The notes: generated by a model not told the origin, from the letters alone. A DNA stretch of 64,000 nt from DATBLE01 sp963775695 (GCA_963775695.1 CAVZJU010000007.1:310001-374000), one strand, 5' to 3'; positions 1 through 10,511 are shown, numbered from the stretch's first letter. A program made the numbers and translations.

Positions 1-1421
1 CGATCGGCTATCTCGCCCCGCACGCGCTCTATTCAGCGACCGGGACAGGCGGAGCGCAGGTGCTCGAGTTCAAGGGGATGGTCAAGGCGCTCCACCGCGC
101 GGGCATCGAGGTGATCCTCGACGTCGTCTACAACCACACCGCCGAGGGCAACCACCTCGGCCCGATGCTCGGCTTCAAGGGCGTCGACAACGCCTCGTAC
201 TACCGGTTGATGCCCGACGACCGGCGCTACTACATGGACTTCACCGGGACCGGCAACAGCCTCAACCCGGTGCACCCGAGCGTGCTCCGCCTGATCATGG
301 ACTCGCTGCGCTATTTCGTGATCGACTGCCACGTGGACGGCTTTCGCTTCGACCTCGCCTCCGCGCTGGCGCGTGAGTTCTACGACGTCGACCGGCTCTC
401 GGCCTTCTTCGACACGATCCACCAGGACCCGGTGCTCTCGCAGGTCAAGCTGATCGCCGAGCCGTGGGACGTCGGGCCCGGCGGCTACCAGGTCGGAAAC
501 TTCCCGATCCTCTGGGCGGAGTGGAACGGCATCTACCGCGACACGATGCGCGACTTCTGGCGCGGCCAGGGCACCGTCGCCGAGTTCGCACGGCGTTTCA
601 CGGGCTCCAGCGACCTGTACCAGTCGGACGGCCGCCGGCCGTCCGCGTCGATCAACTTCGTCACCGCCCATGACGGGTTCACCCTCAACGACCTCGTCTC
701 GTACAACGAGAAGCACAACGAGGCCAACCTCGAGGACAATCGCGACGGCAGCGACGACAACCGCAGCTGGAACTGTGGCGCCGAGGGCCCGACCGACGAT
801 CCGGGGGTCAACGAGTTGCGCGAGCGCCAGCTGCGGAACTTCCTGACCACGCTCCTCCTCTCGCAGGGCGTCCCGATGCTGCTCGGCGGCGACGAGCTCG
901 GTCGCACGCAACGCGGGAACAACAACGCCTACTGCCAGGACAACGAGATCAGCTGGTTCGACTGGCAACTCGGCGACCGCGCCCGCGGGTTGCTCGAGTG
1001 GACACGCAGGCTGATCGCTCTGCGCGCCGCCCATCCCGTGTTCCGACGTGCGGAGTTCCTGACCGGGGAGTCGCCGCTCGGCTCCGGCCTGCCCGACAGC
1101 TGGTGGTTCCGGACCGACGGGCGCAAGATGACCCGGCGCGACTGGACCGACGGGGGGCTGCGCACCGTCGGGCTCTTCCTCAACGGTGAGGAGATCCCGA
1201 CGCGGTCCCCGACGGGGGAGAAGGTCGTCGACGCGTCGTTCGTGCTCCTCTTCAACGCACACCACGAGCCGGCGATCTTCCTCCTGCCGCCGCGCCGGTT
1301 CGGCTCCCGGTGGCTGCTCGAGCTCTCGACCGCCGAGCCGGAGGCCGGCGGCCGCCCTTACCCGGCTCGGGCGGAGCTCGAGGTCGGCGCGCGGTCGATC
1401 CTCGTCTTGCGCCGCGACTGA
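1..1421 (+). CDS. glgX: Glycogen debranching enzyme GlgX, 5' end cut by window edge
   Basis: Cytoplasmic GH13 isoamylase-type enzyme that hydrolyses alpha-1,6 branches of glycogen. The reading frame is open from base 3, and GYLAPHALYSATGT at the very edge is normal GlgX sequence, so the gene continues upstream and the GTG at 60 is not its start. About 472 residues are present and contain all four GH13 regions: DVVYNH (region I), GFRFDLA with the nucleophile Asp (II), IAEPWD with the acid/base Glu (III) and FVTAHDGF (IV). The C-terminal beta domain ends at a TGA at 1419-1421. A 100-bp gap separates it from the next gene, with no clear terminator. The family call is firm; the missing part is the N-terminal CBM48 and early barrel. 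Confidence 0.95.
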   Translation, partial: IGYLAPHALYSATGTGGAQVLEFKGMVKALHRAGIEVILDVVYNHTAEGNHLGPMLGFKGVDNASYYRLMPDDRRYYMDFTGTGNSLNPVHPSVLRLIMDSLRYFVIDCHVDGFRFDLASALAREFYDVDRLSAFFDTIHQDPVLSQVKLIAEPWDVGPGGYQVGNFPILWAEWNGIYRDTMRDFWRGQGTVAEFARRFTGSSDLYQSDGRRPSASINFVTAHDGFTLNDLVSYNEKHNEANLEDNRDGSDDNRSWNCGAEGPTDDPGVNELRERQLRNFLTTLLLSQGVPMLLGGDELGRTQRGNNNAYCQDNEISWFDWQLGDRARGLLEWTRRLIALRAAHPVFRRAEFLTGESPLGSGLPDSWWFRTDGRKMTRRDWTDGGLRTVGLFLNGEEIPTRSPTGEKVVDASFVLLFNAHHEPAIFLLPPRRFGSRWLLELSTAEPEAGGRPYPARAELEVGARSILVLRRD

Positions 1422-1522
1422 CCTCCGCGCCTTCCGGGCGTCTGCGGAGTCCGGCTCCGTGTCGTCCCCGATGGCCGCCGGTGCCGCACGCGACACGATG
1501 GCGGAACAGGAAAGGAGCCGAG

Positions 1523-2032
1523 ATGACCGGGACGATTCTGGTGACGTATGCCTCGAGGTACGGCTCCACTCGCGAGGTGGCGGAGTCGATCGCCGGAACG
1601 CTCCGAGGACGGCTGCTTCACGTCGTCGTCTGCCCGGCCGCGGAGGTCGAGAGAGTCCAGGGGTACGCACGTGTGGTGCTCGGCGGCGGGATCTACATGG
1701 GCCGCTGGCACCGCGACGCGCGGGGCTTCGCCAGGCACTTCGCCGACGAGCTGGCAGACCTGCCCGTTGCCGTGTTCGCGCTGGGGCCGGTCGAGGACGT
1801 TCCCGAGCATCGCCGCGGGGCGGCGAACCAGTTCCGCGCGGCGGTCCAGAAGCTGCCCTTCGAGCCGGTCGCTACGGCTGTGTTCGGCGGCACGGTCGAC
1901 CCGCGCAAGCTGCGATTTCCCTTCAACCACATGCCGGCCGCCGACGTGCGCGACTGGGACCGGATCCGCGCGTGGGCGCTGCAAGTCGCCGAGGTGCTTC
2001 TGCGCGTTCCCACCTCGGGGGCCGCTGCCTAG
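1523..2032 (+). CDS. Flavodoxin-domain protein (HemG-like)
   Basis: 169-residue FMN-binding protein of the flavodoxin_5 type. It opens with GTILVTYASRYGSTREVAE, the phosphate-binding loop of flavodoxins (T/S-x-x-G-x-T), and has LGGGIYMGRWH and ALGPVED in the positions seen in protoporphyrinogen oxidase HemG-like proteins. Start chosen at ATG 1523 because AAAGGAG lies at 1511-1517, 5 nt upstream. Its stop shares the tetranucleotide CTAG with the stop of the convergent Nudix gene. Single gene; the electron-transfer partner is not evident. HemG function itself is not shown, since the same domain occurs in generic flavodoxin-like oxidoreductases. Confidence 0.8.
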   Translation: MTGTILVTYASRYGSTREVAESIAGTLRGRLLHVVVCPAAEVERVQGYARVVLGGGIYMGRWHRDARGFARHFADELADLPVAVFALGPVEDVPEHRRGAANQFRAAVQKLPFEPVATAVFGGTVDPRKLRFPFNHMPAADVRDWDRIRAWALQVAEVLLRVPTSGAAA

Positions 2033-2712
2033 CGCCCCGGAGGGCGCAGCACCGCGAACTGATCGGTGATCTCGAGGTCGCCCGTGCGGAAGCGGAACAC
2101 CTCGGCCGGCCGGCCGCCGCTGCGTCCGGACGGCCGCCGCTCGCCGGTCGGCTCGAGCACGCCTCGACGGAGAAGGATGCGCTGCAGGTTGGTCGCGGAC
2201 ACCTCGTGTCCGAGCGCCGCCGCGTACAGCTCGCGGAGCTCCGAGATCGTGAAGGTCTCGGGTGCGAGCGCGAAGCCGAGGTTGGTGTAGGAGAGCTTCG
2301 CGCGCAGGCGCTCCCGGGCGGCGAGGGCGAGCGCTCCGTGGTCGAACGCGGTCTGCGGGAGATCGTCGACCGGGTGCCACCCGGTGTCATCCGGCACCTC
2401 CGGGTCGATGCCGGTACGGATCAGCCCGAGATAGGCGGTCGCGACCAGCCCGGTGCGGGGGTCGGCCCGGGTCTCGAGCTGCTCGAGGTGCGAGAGCTCG
2501 CGGACGTCGACCTTCGCCGCGAGGTGCCGCCTGATCGAGCGCTCGAACGTCTCACGCTCGAGGCGCCCTCCCGGCAGCGCCCATCGCCCGGCGAACGGGG
2601 CGAAGGCCCGGCGCCAGAGCAGCACCTGCAGCGCTTCGCGCCGGATCTGGAGCACCACTGCGACGGTCTCGTGCGTATGAGTGGTAGGCTGGTCGCGAGG
2701 TTTTCGCTTCAC
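2029..2712 (-). CDS. Nudix-domain transcriptional regulator, NrtR-like
   Basis: 227 residues: N-terminal Nudix fold (about 10-140) followed by a winged-helix (about 150-215; FTISELRELYAAALG, then NLQRILLRRGVL and GGRPAEVFRF), the arrangement of NrtR regulators of NAD and sugar metabolism. The Nudix box starts normally (GGRLERETFE) but the catalytic REUXEE is replaced by RHLAAK, so hydrolysis is probably lost and the domain kept for ligand sensing, as in other NrtR-type repressors. Start is GTG 2712, 7 nt after a TAAGTT -10 (2725-2720), hence leaderless. It is divergent from the BMP gene and the two -10 boxes overlap, so it may control that gene and itself. The ligand is unknown. Confidence 0.8.
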   Translation of the reverse strand: MKRKPRDQPTTHTHETVAVVLQIRREALQVLLWRRAFAPFAGRWALPGGRLERETFERSIRRHLAAKVDVRELSHLEQLETRADPRTGLVATAYLGLIRTGIDPEVPDDTGWHPVDDLPQTAFDHGALALAARERLRAKLSYTNLGFALAPETFTISELRELYAAALGHEVSATNLQRILLRRGVLEPTGERRPSGRSGGRPAEVFRFRTGDLEITDQFAVLRPPGR

Positions 2713-2717
2713 AGTCG

Positions 2718-2725
2718 TAAACTTA
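2718..2725. promoter_or_regulatory. Overlapping divergent -10 boxes (Nudix regulator / BMP gene)
   Basis: Forward TAAACT at 2718-2723 serves the BMP gene (short leader containing GCGGAGGA at 2726-2733). Reverse TAAGTT at 2725-2720 lies 7 nt before the GTG at 2712. Four base pairs are shared, so the two polymerases cannot both bind. The nearby half-site AGTCGTAAAC could belong to an operator, but I see no second half. Confidence 0.5.
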
Positions 2726-2738
2726 GCGGAGGAGTCCG

Positions 2739-3737
2739 ATGCAGAAGGTCCTGGTACTGGCGGTTGGAGTTGCGCTGCTGGCTGCCGGCTCGGCCGGCGC
2801 CGGGGACGCGGCACCCGGGAAGACGCTGACGGTCGGCATGGTCACCGACGCCAGCGGGCTGAACGACCGGGGTTTCAACCACCTCGCCTACGTCGGTCTC
2901 CAGCAGGCGCAAAAGCGCCTCGGGATCACGTTTCGGGTCGCCGAGTCGCGATCGCCCTCGGACTACATCCCGAACCTCGCGGCCTTTGCCCGCCAGGGGT
3001 ACGACCTCGTCGTCGGGGTCGGGTACACGGAGATCGGTGCGATGGGCGCGGTCGCCAAGCGCTTCCCGAGCACCCGCTTCGCGATCGTCGACGTCGCCAA
3101 CGGGGACCTCGCCGGCAAGCCGAAGAACGTGCTCGGCCTGCTCTTCCGCGAGGAGCAGGTCGGCTACCTGGCCGGCTACCTCGCGGGGCTCGAGGCGAAG
3201 CGGAAGCCGGGAAAGGACGTGATCAGCTCGGTGGCGGGCGAGAAGCAGCCCCCGGTCGATCGCTTCATCGCCGGCTACCAGGCCGGGGCGAAAAAGGCGG
3301 ACCCGAAGATCACGGTCGCGAACGCGTACTCGCAGGACTTCACCGACCAGGCGAAGTGCAAGTCGATCGCCCTGAATCAGATCTCCGCCGGTTCGCTCGC
3401 CGTCTTCGCCGTTGCCGGCGCCTGCGGTCTGGGAGCGCTCGACGCCGCCCGCGAGCGGAACGTCTGGGGGATCGGCGTGGACGCCGACCAGTCGTTCCTG
3501 GGTGCGCAGATCCTGACCAGCGCGACGAAGAAGGTCGACCGCGCGGTGTTCCTCGCTGTCCAGTCGGCGCAAAAGGGCTCCTTCCGCGGCGGCAATGCCG
3601 TCTTCGGTCTCCGAGAAGGGGGCGTCGGGCTCGGTAAGATCAGCCCCAAGGTGCCGAAATCGGAGGTCGCAGCGGTCGAGCGGATCCGGCAGCAGTTGAT
3701 CGCCGGGAAGATCACGCCGCCGCGCGTTCTGCGCTGA
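2739..3737 (+). CDS. BMP-family (nucleoside-type) substrate-binding protein
   Basis: 332 residues with a Sec signal peptide (VLVLAVGVALLAAGSAGA, no lipobox Cys) followed by a periplasmic-binding fold of the Bmp/Med type: VGMVTDASGLNDRGFNHLA, YDLVVGVGYTE, RFAIVDVA, NVLGLLFREEQVGYLAGYLA and NVWGIGVDADQ are the usual landmarks. Family members bind purine nucleosides or related ligands for an ABC importer. No permease or ATPase lies next to it, so it is an orphan here. ATG 2739 is preceded by GCGGAGGA. Divergent from the Nudix regulator, which suggests a sensed metabolite such as a nucleoside or NAD fragment; that link is inference only. Confidence 0.88.
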   Translation: MQKVLVLAVGVALLAAGSAGAGDAAPGKTLTVGMVTDASGLNDRGFNHLAYVGLQQAQKRLGITFRVAESRSPSDYIPNLAAFARQGYDLVVGVGYTEIGAMGAVAKRFPSTRFAIVDVANGDLAGKPKNVLGLLFREEQVGYLAGYLAGLEAKRKPGKDVISSVAGEKQPPVDRFIAGYQAGAKKADPKITVANAYSQDFTDQAKCKSIALNQISAGSLAVFAVAGACGLGALDAARERNVWGIGVDADQSFLGAQILTSATKKVDRAVFLAVQSAQKGSFRGGNAVFGLREGGVGLGKISPKVPKSEVAAVERIRQQLIAGKITPPRVLR

Positions 3738-3746
3738 ACGGTCGAC

Positions 3747-4910
3747 CTACGCCAGGCGGATGATGTCCGCTTCGGCCAGGTCGGCGATCTCCTCGGCCGA
3801 GTAGCCCACCTCCGCCAGAACCTCGGACGTGTGCTCGCCGAGTGCCGGCGGCGGCGACGCGTAGCGCGGGCGCTCGCCGTCGGCGGAGAAGGCCGGGCCG
3901 AGCGTCGTGTAGGGGCCGAGGCGCTCGAGGATCCCGATCGCTTCCGTCTGCGGGTCGGCCGCGACCTCGCCGACGTCCTGCACCGGGGCCGCGGGGACTC
4001 CCGCCGCGGCCAGCGCCTCCAGCCAGGCCGCGCGTGGTCGCTCGCGCAGCCGCCCCGACAGCGCCTCGACGAGCGCAGCCCGGTTGGCCACGCGGTCCGG
4101 GTTGGTCGCGAACCGCGGATCGCCTGCCAGCTCCGGCCGCCCGATCGCTTCGACCAGCCTGCGGAAGAGCCCGTCGTTCGCGGCGGTGATCATCAACCCC
4201 CCGTCCGCTGCGGGGAAGACCTGGTAGGGCGCGATCGCGTGGAACCCCGTTCCCTGCGGCGCCGGCACGGACCCGGTCTCGATCGTGCCGATCAGGTGGT
4301 AGGAGACGAATGCGAGGGCCGTCTCCCAGAGGGAGACCTCCAGCGTCCGGCCGCCGCCTTCGTGCAGCGCAGCGAGAATCGCAAACGCCGCGTACATGCC
4401 CGTGGTGTGATCGATCAGCGAGACGCCGACCCGAACGCCGCTGCCGCCCAGTTCGCCGGTGACGCTGATCAGGCCGCCGGCCGCCTGGAGCAGCGGGTCG
4501 TAGCCGGGGAGCGTCCGCTTCGGCCCGGTGCTCCCGTACGACGAGATCGTGCAGTGGACGAGCTCGGGCCGCCGGGTTCGCAGGGCGTCGGCGCCGAGCC
4601 CGAGCTCATCCGCGAGGCCGGGACGCAGGCTCTGGACGAAGACGTCGGCGCGGTCGACGAGGCGGAGCAGCACCTCCGTGCCGCGGCGGAGGTCGATTGC
4701 GGCCGAGCGCTTCCCCGAGTTCGCCGCGACGAACAGCGTCCCGAGACCGCCTGCGAACGGCGGCCCCCACGCGCGCGCCTCGTCGCCCGTCGGCGGCTCG
4801 ACCTTGACCACGTCGGCCCCGAGCGCGCCGAGCAGCTGCGTGCAGGTCGGGCCAGCGTACGAGGTGGTGACGTCCACCACCCGTACGCCCGCGAGCGGAG
4901 CGAACGCCAT
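3747..4910 (-). CDS. CaiB/BaiF family (family III) CoA-transferase
   Basis: 387 residues. Begins FAPLAGVRVVDVTTSYAGP, with LGALGADVVKVEPP and NSGKRSAAIDLR typical of family III CoA-transferases, and carries the catalytic Asp in LPGYDPLLQAAGG. These enzymes move CoA between organic acids (carnitine, formyl/oxalyl, succinyl-benzylsuccinate and others); the substrate cannot be read from sequence. Start chosen at ATG 4910 rather than the longer frame to 4967 because GGAAGGGG sits 8 nt upstream and the family starts here. A perfect inverted repeat lies about 80 bp upstream (4987-5007) and may be an operator. Stands alone, with no acyl-CoA partner gene nearby. Confidence 0.9.
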   Translation of the reverse strand: MAFAPLAGVRVVDVTTSYAGPTCTQLLGALGADVVKVEPPTGDEARAWGPPFAGGLGTLFVAANSGKRSAAIDLRRGTEVLLRLVDRADVFVQSLRPGLADELGLGADALRTRRPELVHCTISSYGSTGPKRTLPGYDPLLQAAGGLISVTGELGGSGVRVGVSLIDHTTGMYAAFAILAALHEGGGRTLEVSLWETALAFVSYHLIGTIETGSVPAPQGTGFHAIAPYQVFPAADGGLMITAANDGLFRRLVEAIGRPELAGDPRFATNPDRVANRAALVEALSGRLRERPRAAWLEALAAAGVPAAPVQDVGEVAADPQTEAIGILERLGPYTTLGPAFSADGERPRYASPPPALGEHTSEVLAEVGYSAEEIADLAEADIIRLA

Positions 4911-4986
4911 GTCAGCGCCCCTTCCAGCAACGGTCAGAACGCCACTGGCGGCGCCCGGAGCCGCCATGCGGCGTCCTCGGTCGCGC

Positions 4987-5007
4987 CAATATCTGGTCTC
5001 GATATTG
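4987..5007. promoter_or_regulatory. Perfect 7-bp inverted repeat, candidate operator
   Basis: CAATATC, 7-nt spacer TGGTCTC, GATATTG. AT-rich against a GC-rich background and about 80 bp upstream of the CoA-transferase start, in the 168-bp gap between that gene and the cyclase-domain gene. Size and symmetry fit a dimeric repressor site; the regulator is unknown. Confidence 0.45.
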
Positions 5008-5078
5008 ACGCTCTCTGCGTCCTTGCCTGGCAGCCCCGGTCACTCGCCAGAGACGGAAGACCGTCACTGGGAGGGGCA

Positions 5079-5834
5079 CTAGAAGAACGCCACCTTGATC
5101 AGGAACGCTATGCCGACCAGGACGCCGAGAAAGACGAGCAGCGTGATCAGCCCGAAGGCGGTCAGCCCGGCCAGCTTCACGGTCGGCGGCTTGCCGCCCG
5201 CGAACACCGAGTTCAGCTGCGCCTCGACCATGCTCTCGACGTGCTTGTTGATCCGGTCGCTGAAATCGGAGCTCGACCCCTCTGTGCGCAGCATCGGAAA
5301 GTACGTCGGCGAGCTGTCCAATTCGAGTTGGTAGATGCGCTCGGCGCGGACGTCCTTGAGCTTCTGCTCGCCGAGGTCGCGCACGGACACTCCGGCCGGC
5401 AGGTCGCCGCCGACGAGCGCGCGGGTGGACTCGGAGAGCAGCACCTGCCCGCCGTGCCCCGCCGAGCAGATCCGCGCCGCCCGCACCACGTCGAGCCCGA
5501 CGTAGCCCTCGTCGCCGACGGCAGGCTCGCCGGTGTGCAGCCCCATCCGCACCCGCACGCTGGCGCCGCCCGGCCACTCGTGGGCGGCAAGCGCGCGCTG
5601 CCCCGCGACCGCCGCGGCGACTGCCTCGCGCGCTCGGGCGAACGAGTAGAAGAACGCGTCGCCCTGGGTGTCGACCTCGCGTCCGCCCGCCGCCCCGAAC
5701 GCCTCCCGGAGGATCCGCCGGTGGTCGGAGACGACAGCGCCGTAGTCGGCGCCCAGTTCCTGCAGGAGCTTCGTGGACCGCTCGATGTCGGTGAACAGGA
5801 ACGTGACCGTGCCGGCCGGGTACGACGAGGACAT
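5079..5834 (-). CDS. Class III adenylate/guanylate cyclase-domain protein with C-terminal membrane anchor
   Basis: 251 residues. The cyclase homology domain occupies about 8-175: VTFLFTDIERSTKLL with the first metal Asp, then DTQGDAFFYSFARA with the second, then MGLHTGEP and GYVGLDVVRAARIC. A C-terminal hydrophobic helix (about 222-248) would anchor it in the membrane with the catalytic domain inside, an inverted topology compared with most membrane cyclases. Start is ATG 5834, 6 nt after GATAAT (5846-5841), leaderless. It diverges from the YyaL gene by only 20 bp. Substrate (ATP or GTP) and activity are unproven; class III domains as short as this are sometimes only regulatory. Confidence 0.85.
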   Translation of the reverse strand: MSSSYPAGTVTFLFTDIERSTKLLQELGADYGAVVSDHRRILREAFGAAGGREVDTQGDAFFYSFARAREAVAAAVAGQRALAAHEWPGGASVRVRMGLHTGEPAVGDEGYVGLDVVRAARICSAGHGGQVLLSESTRALVGGDLPAGVSVRDLGEQKLKDVRAERIYQLELDSSPTYFPMLRTEGSSSDFSDRINKHVESMVEAQLNSVFAGGKPPTVKLAGLTAFGLITLLVFLGVLVGIAFLIKVAFF

Positions 5835-5840
5835 CGCGTG

Positions 5841-5848
5841 ATTATCGT
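5841..5848. promoter_or_regulatory. Overlapping divergent -10 boxes (cyclase / YyaL)
   Basis: The whole intergenic space is 20 bp. Forward TATCGT (5843-5848) ends 6 nt before ATG 5855; reverse GATAAT (5846-5841) ends 6 nt before ATG 5834. The boxes share four bases, so the promoters are mutually exclusive and both transcripts would be leaderless. Confidence 0.55.
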
Positions 5849-5854
5849 GGCGGG

Positions 5855-7716
<1,862 letters not shown>

Positions 7717-7720
<4 letters not shown>

Positions 7721-8790
7721 ACGACGAACGTCTCGGGCCGGGCACTTCCGCGCTCGAAGCGGGCGACGTCGAACGCCGACAGGTCGAGCGTCGGCTCGTG
7801 CCCCACGATCATCTCCGCCACGTACTCGCCGACCGCGGGCGCCTGCTGGAAGCCGTGGCCGGAGAATCCGGTGGCGTAGAAGAAGCCCTCCGGCTCGGCC
7901 GCCTGCCCGACCAGGGCGTTGTGGTCGGGGCTCATCTCGTAGTAGCCCCACCACGACGTCTGCACCGGCAGGTCCGCCAGCAGCGGCAGCCGGCGCAAGC
8001 CTGCCTCGGCCAGGTCCTCCAGCGTCTGCTCCTTTCCGCCGAAGACGACGCCCGGTCCCTCGCGGTGGAAGTAGAACGACGTGGAGAAGTCGATCGTCAG
8101 CGGCAGCCGCTCCGGCAGGCCGCCGTCCTCCGGCGAGAACCAGATCCAGCGTTGCGCGCCCGCGACCGGCAGCTCGACGCCGGCCATCGCGGCCACCTCG
8201 GCCGACCAGGCGCCGGCGCAGCAGACGAGCGTGCCGCAGCCGATCGGACCCTTCGAGGTGTCGACGCTCGCCACCCGCCCGGCTTCCACGTCCACGCCCG
8301 TCACGTCACAGCCCTGTCGGACGTCGATCCCGCGCGCGTACCACTGGACGACCGACTCCGGTGAGGCGTAGCCGTCGAGCTCGCAGAAGGTCGCTCCCAG
8401 CAGGCCGTCCGGCTCGAGCTGGGGGACGATGGCGAGCGTCTCCTCCACAGAGAGCTCCCGCGATGGGACGCCCAGCCGGTGCTGGAGCGCGAGCGCCTTA
8501 CGGAACGAGACGACGTCCTCGTCGCGGTCGAGCAGGAACAGGTAGCCGTACCGGCGGAAGTCGATTCCGTCCATCCGGTCGAACTCGGCCATCGAGCGCA
8601 GTGCGATGCGGATGTTCAGCTCGTCCGAGAACTGCGCGCGGATCCCGCCGGCCGAGCGCGAGGTCGAACCGGCCGCGAGCGAGTCGCGCTCCAGCAGCAC
8701 GACGTCCTCCACGCCCAGCTCGCGCAGGTGCCACGCGACGCTCGCTCCCATCGCGCCGCCGCCCACGATCACCACGTCATGCGACTCCAC
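7717..8790 (-). CDS. FAD-dependent oxidoreductase, DAO/sarcosine oxidase beta type
   Basis: 357 residues of the D-amino-acid oxidase fold. The Rossmann motif VVIVGGGAMGASVAWHL is at the extreme N terminus, followed by LLERDSLAAGSTSRSAGGIR, which corresponds to the flavin-binding region of sarcosine oxidase beta and dimethylglycine dehydrogenase-like proteins. The C-terminal FAD contact is present as ATGFSGHGFQQAPAVGE. It should oxidise a secondary or tertiary amine or amino acid. Start at GTG 8790 is supported by TACCTT (8803-8798) 7 nt upstream; an upstream extension in frame has no coding character. Divergent from the LivG-like gene by 18 bp. Substrate unknown. Confidence 0.9.
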
Positions 8791-8796
8791 GCGCCG

Positions 8797-8803
8797 TAAG
8801 GTA
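8797..8803. promoter_or_regulatory. Overlapping divergent -10 boxes (FAD oxidoreductase / LivG-like)
   Basis: Forward TAAGGT (8797-8802) ends 6 nt before GTG 8809; reverse TACCTT (8803-8798) ends 7 nt before GTG 8790. Five of seven bases are shared in an 18-bp intergenic space, giving two leaderless, mutually exclusive promoters. Confidence 0.55.
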
Positions 8804-8808
8804 CGCCC

Positions 8809-9519
8809 GTGGCGCTGCTCGAGGTGAAGAACGTCAGTCGCCGCTTCGGTGGCATCGTCGCGCTCGACGACATCTCTTTCGAGGTGGGCGAGCGTGAGAT
8901 CGTCGGGCTGATCGGGCCGAACGGCGCCGGCAAGACCACGGCGTTCAACGTGATCACCCGCCTCTACCGTCCCGACGGCGGCGAGCTGAACTTCGCGGGC
9001 GAGACGCTGCTCTCGACGCCGCCGCACCGTGTCGTCGCACGTGGCATCGCGCGCACCTTCCAGAACCTCGAGCTGTTCAAGACGATGACCGTGCGCGAGA
9101 ACGTGGTCGTCGGCACGCATACCCGCGCCGGCAAGCGCTCGGTCGACGAGATCATCGACTACGTCGGCATCGGCGACGTCGCCGGACGGCCCGCGGGGTC
9201 GCTTCCGTACGCGATCCTGAAGCGCGTCGAGACCGCCCGTGCGCTCGCGTCCGGGCCGCGCCTCCTGCTGCTCGACGAGCCTGCCGGCGGGCTCTCGCAC
9301 GAGGAGGTCGAGCAGCTCGCCGCCTTCCTTCGCCGCATGCGCGAGGACTTCGACCTCACCATCCTGCTCGTCGAGCACCACATGAACCTGGTGATGGGCG
9401 TGTCCGACCAGGTTCACGTGCTCGACTTCGGCCGCAAGATCGCCGCCGGGACACCGGAGGAGGTCCAGCGCGACCCGGCCGTGATCGAGGCCTACCTGGG
9501 CTCTGAAGAAGCGGCCTGA
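8809..9519 (+). CDS. ABC transporter ATP-binding protein, LivG-like
   Basis: 236-residue ATPase of the branched-chain amino acid/urea importer group. Walker A is GPNGAGKT, the Q-loop region reads RTFQNLELF, the signature is of the variant form SLPYAILKRVETARAL, Walker B is LLLLDEPAGGL and the switch His lies in VEHHMNLVM. The C terminus AGTPEEVQRDPAVIEAYLG is typical of LivG. Permeases LivH/LivM and LivF are not adjacent, so this is an orphan component, possibly serving a transporter elsewhere. GTG 8809 is leaderless. The 3' end overlaps the broken AraC-type gene on the other strand. Confidence 0.9.
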   Translation: MALLEVKNVSRRFGGIVALDDISFEVGEREIVGLIGPNGAGKTTAFNVITRLYRPDGGELNFAGETLLSTPPHRVVARGIARTFQNLELFKTMTVRENVVVGTHTRAGKRSVDEIIDYVGIGDVAGRPAGSLPYAILKRVETARALASGPRLLLLDEPAGGLSHEEVEQLAAFLRRMREDFDLTILLVEHHMNLVMGVSDQVHVLDFGRKIAAGTPEEVQRDPAVIEAYLGSEEAA

Positions 9520-10451
9520 CGGCCGAACGACCGGCGGTAGGAGCGCGGCGACGTGCCGAGCGGGGCGAACTGCGCGCGCATCGTCGTCTCCGAGTCGTAG
9601 CCCGCATCCGCGCCACCACCGTCAACGGGTCGCTGCGGTCTCGAGCAGGCGCTGGGCCAGCCGTAGCCGCTCCCGCGCCAGCACTCGCCGGGCGGAAGGC
9701 CGGTGACCGACCGGAAGCGGCGGGTCAGCGTGCGCGGGCTGACCGCCCCCCGCGGGCGAGGTCGCCGACGTCGATCCGGAGTCGAGCCTGCTCCGCGCCC
9801 AGTCCAGGACGGCGCGAGCGGCTCTGCGGCCGACTCGGCGTCGATCCGCTGCTCGACGTACTGCGCTTGGCCGCCGGCTCGGTGGGGCGGCATCACGATC
9901 CGCCGCGCGACGCGCACGGCGACGTCGGCGCCGTGGTCGAGCGCGACCAGGTGCAGGCAGAGATCCATGCCCGCCGCGGTCCCGGCGGACGTGAAGATCG
10001 AGCCGTCCTCGACGTAGAGGACGTTCGGGTCGACCTCGACTCGGGGGTAACGCTCGCACAGCCGGTCGGCGAAGAGCCAGTGCGTCGTCGCCCGGCGTCG
10101 TCCAGGAGGCCGGCGGCCGCGAGCACGAATGCCCCCGTGCACACGGAGACGATCCTGGCGCCACGCGCCTCGGCCGCCGCAGCGCTGCGCAGAGCTCCGC
10201 CGAGGGCGGATCGTCCGGATCGGACCAGCCGGGAACGACGACCGTGTCGGCGCGGGCGGCGTCGGCGAGCCGGTACGGCGTGTCGATCGTGAACCCCGTC
10301 TGCGTCCGCACCGGTGTCGTCCCGCCGCGACAACGAGGAGTTCGTACCAGGGGTCGACGATGTCCCGTCGGTCGACTCCGAAGACCTCGCAGGGGATCGC
10401 CAGGTCGAAGGTGAGCGCGCCCTGGTCGATGACGGCGGCGACGGTGCGCAT
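9492..10451 (-). pseudogene. GlxA/FtrA-type AraC regulator, multiply frameshifted
   Basis: Conserved protein sequence of a DJ-1/PfpI plus AraC-HTH regulator is present in order but scattered over all three frames: MRTVAAVIDQGALTFDLAIP, then TGFTIDTPYRLADAARADTV, GARIVSVCTGAFVLAAAGLL (with the nucleophile-elbow Cys), DPNVLYVEDGSIFTSAGTAA, and the HTH segment SPRTLTRRFRSVTGLPPGE followed by RERLRLAQRLLE. At least six frame changes are needed. The start ATG 10451 has TAGCTT 6 nt upstream. Substitutions are few, so the damage is either recent or caused by indel errors in the sequence. As written it cannot make a functional protein. Confidence 0.8.
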
Positions 10452-10457
10452 GGCCGA

Positions 10458-10463
10458 AAGCTA
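10458..10463 (-). promoter_or_regulatory. -10 box TAGCTT of the broken AraC-type gene
   Basis: TAGCTT on the minus strand ends 6 nt before ATG 10451, the same leaderless spacing seen at intact genes in this window. Confidence 0.4.
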
Positions 10464-10511
10464 GCGATAGTCGTCCCTGGGCGGGCGATCGGGCGCGGCA
10501 TCCTGAACGGC

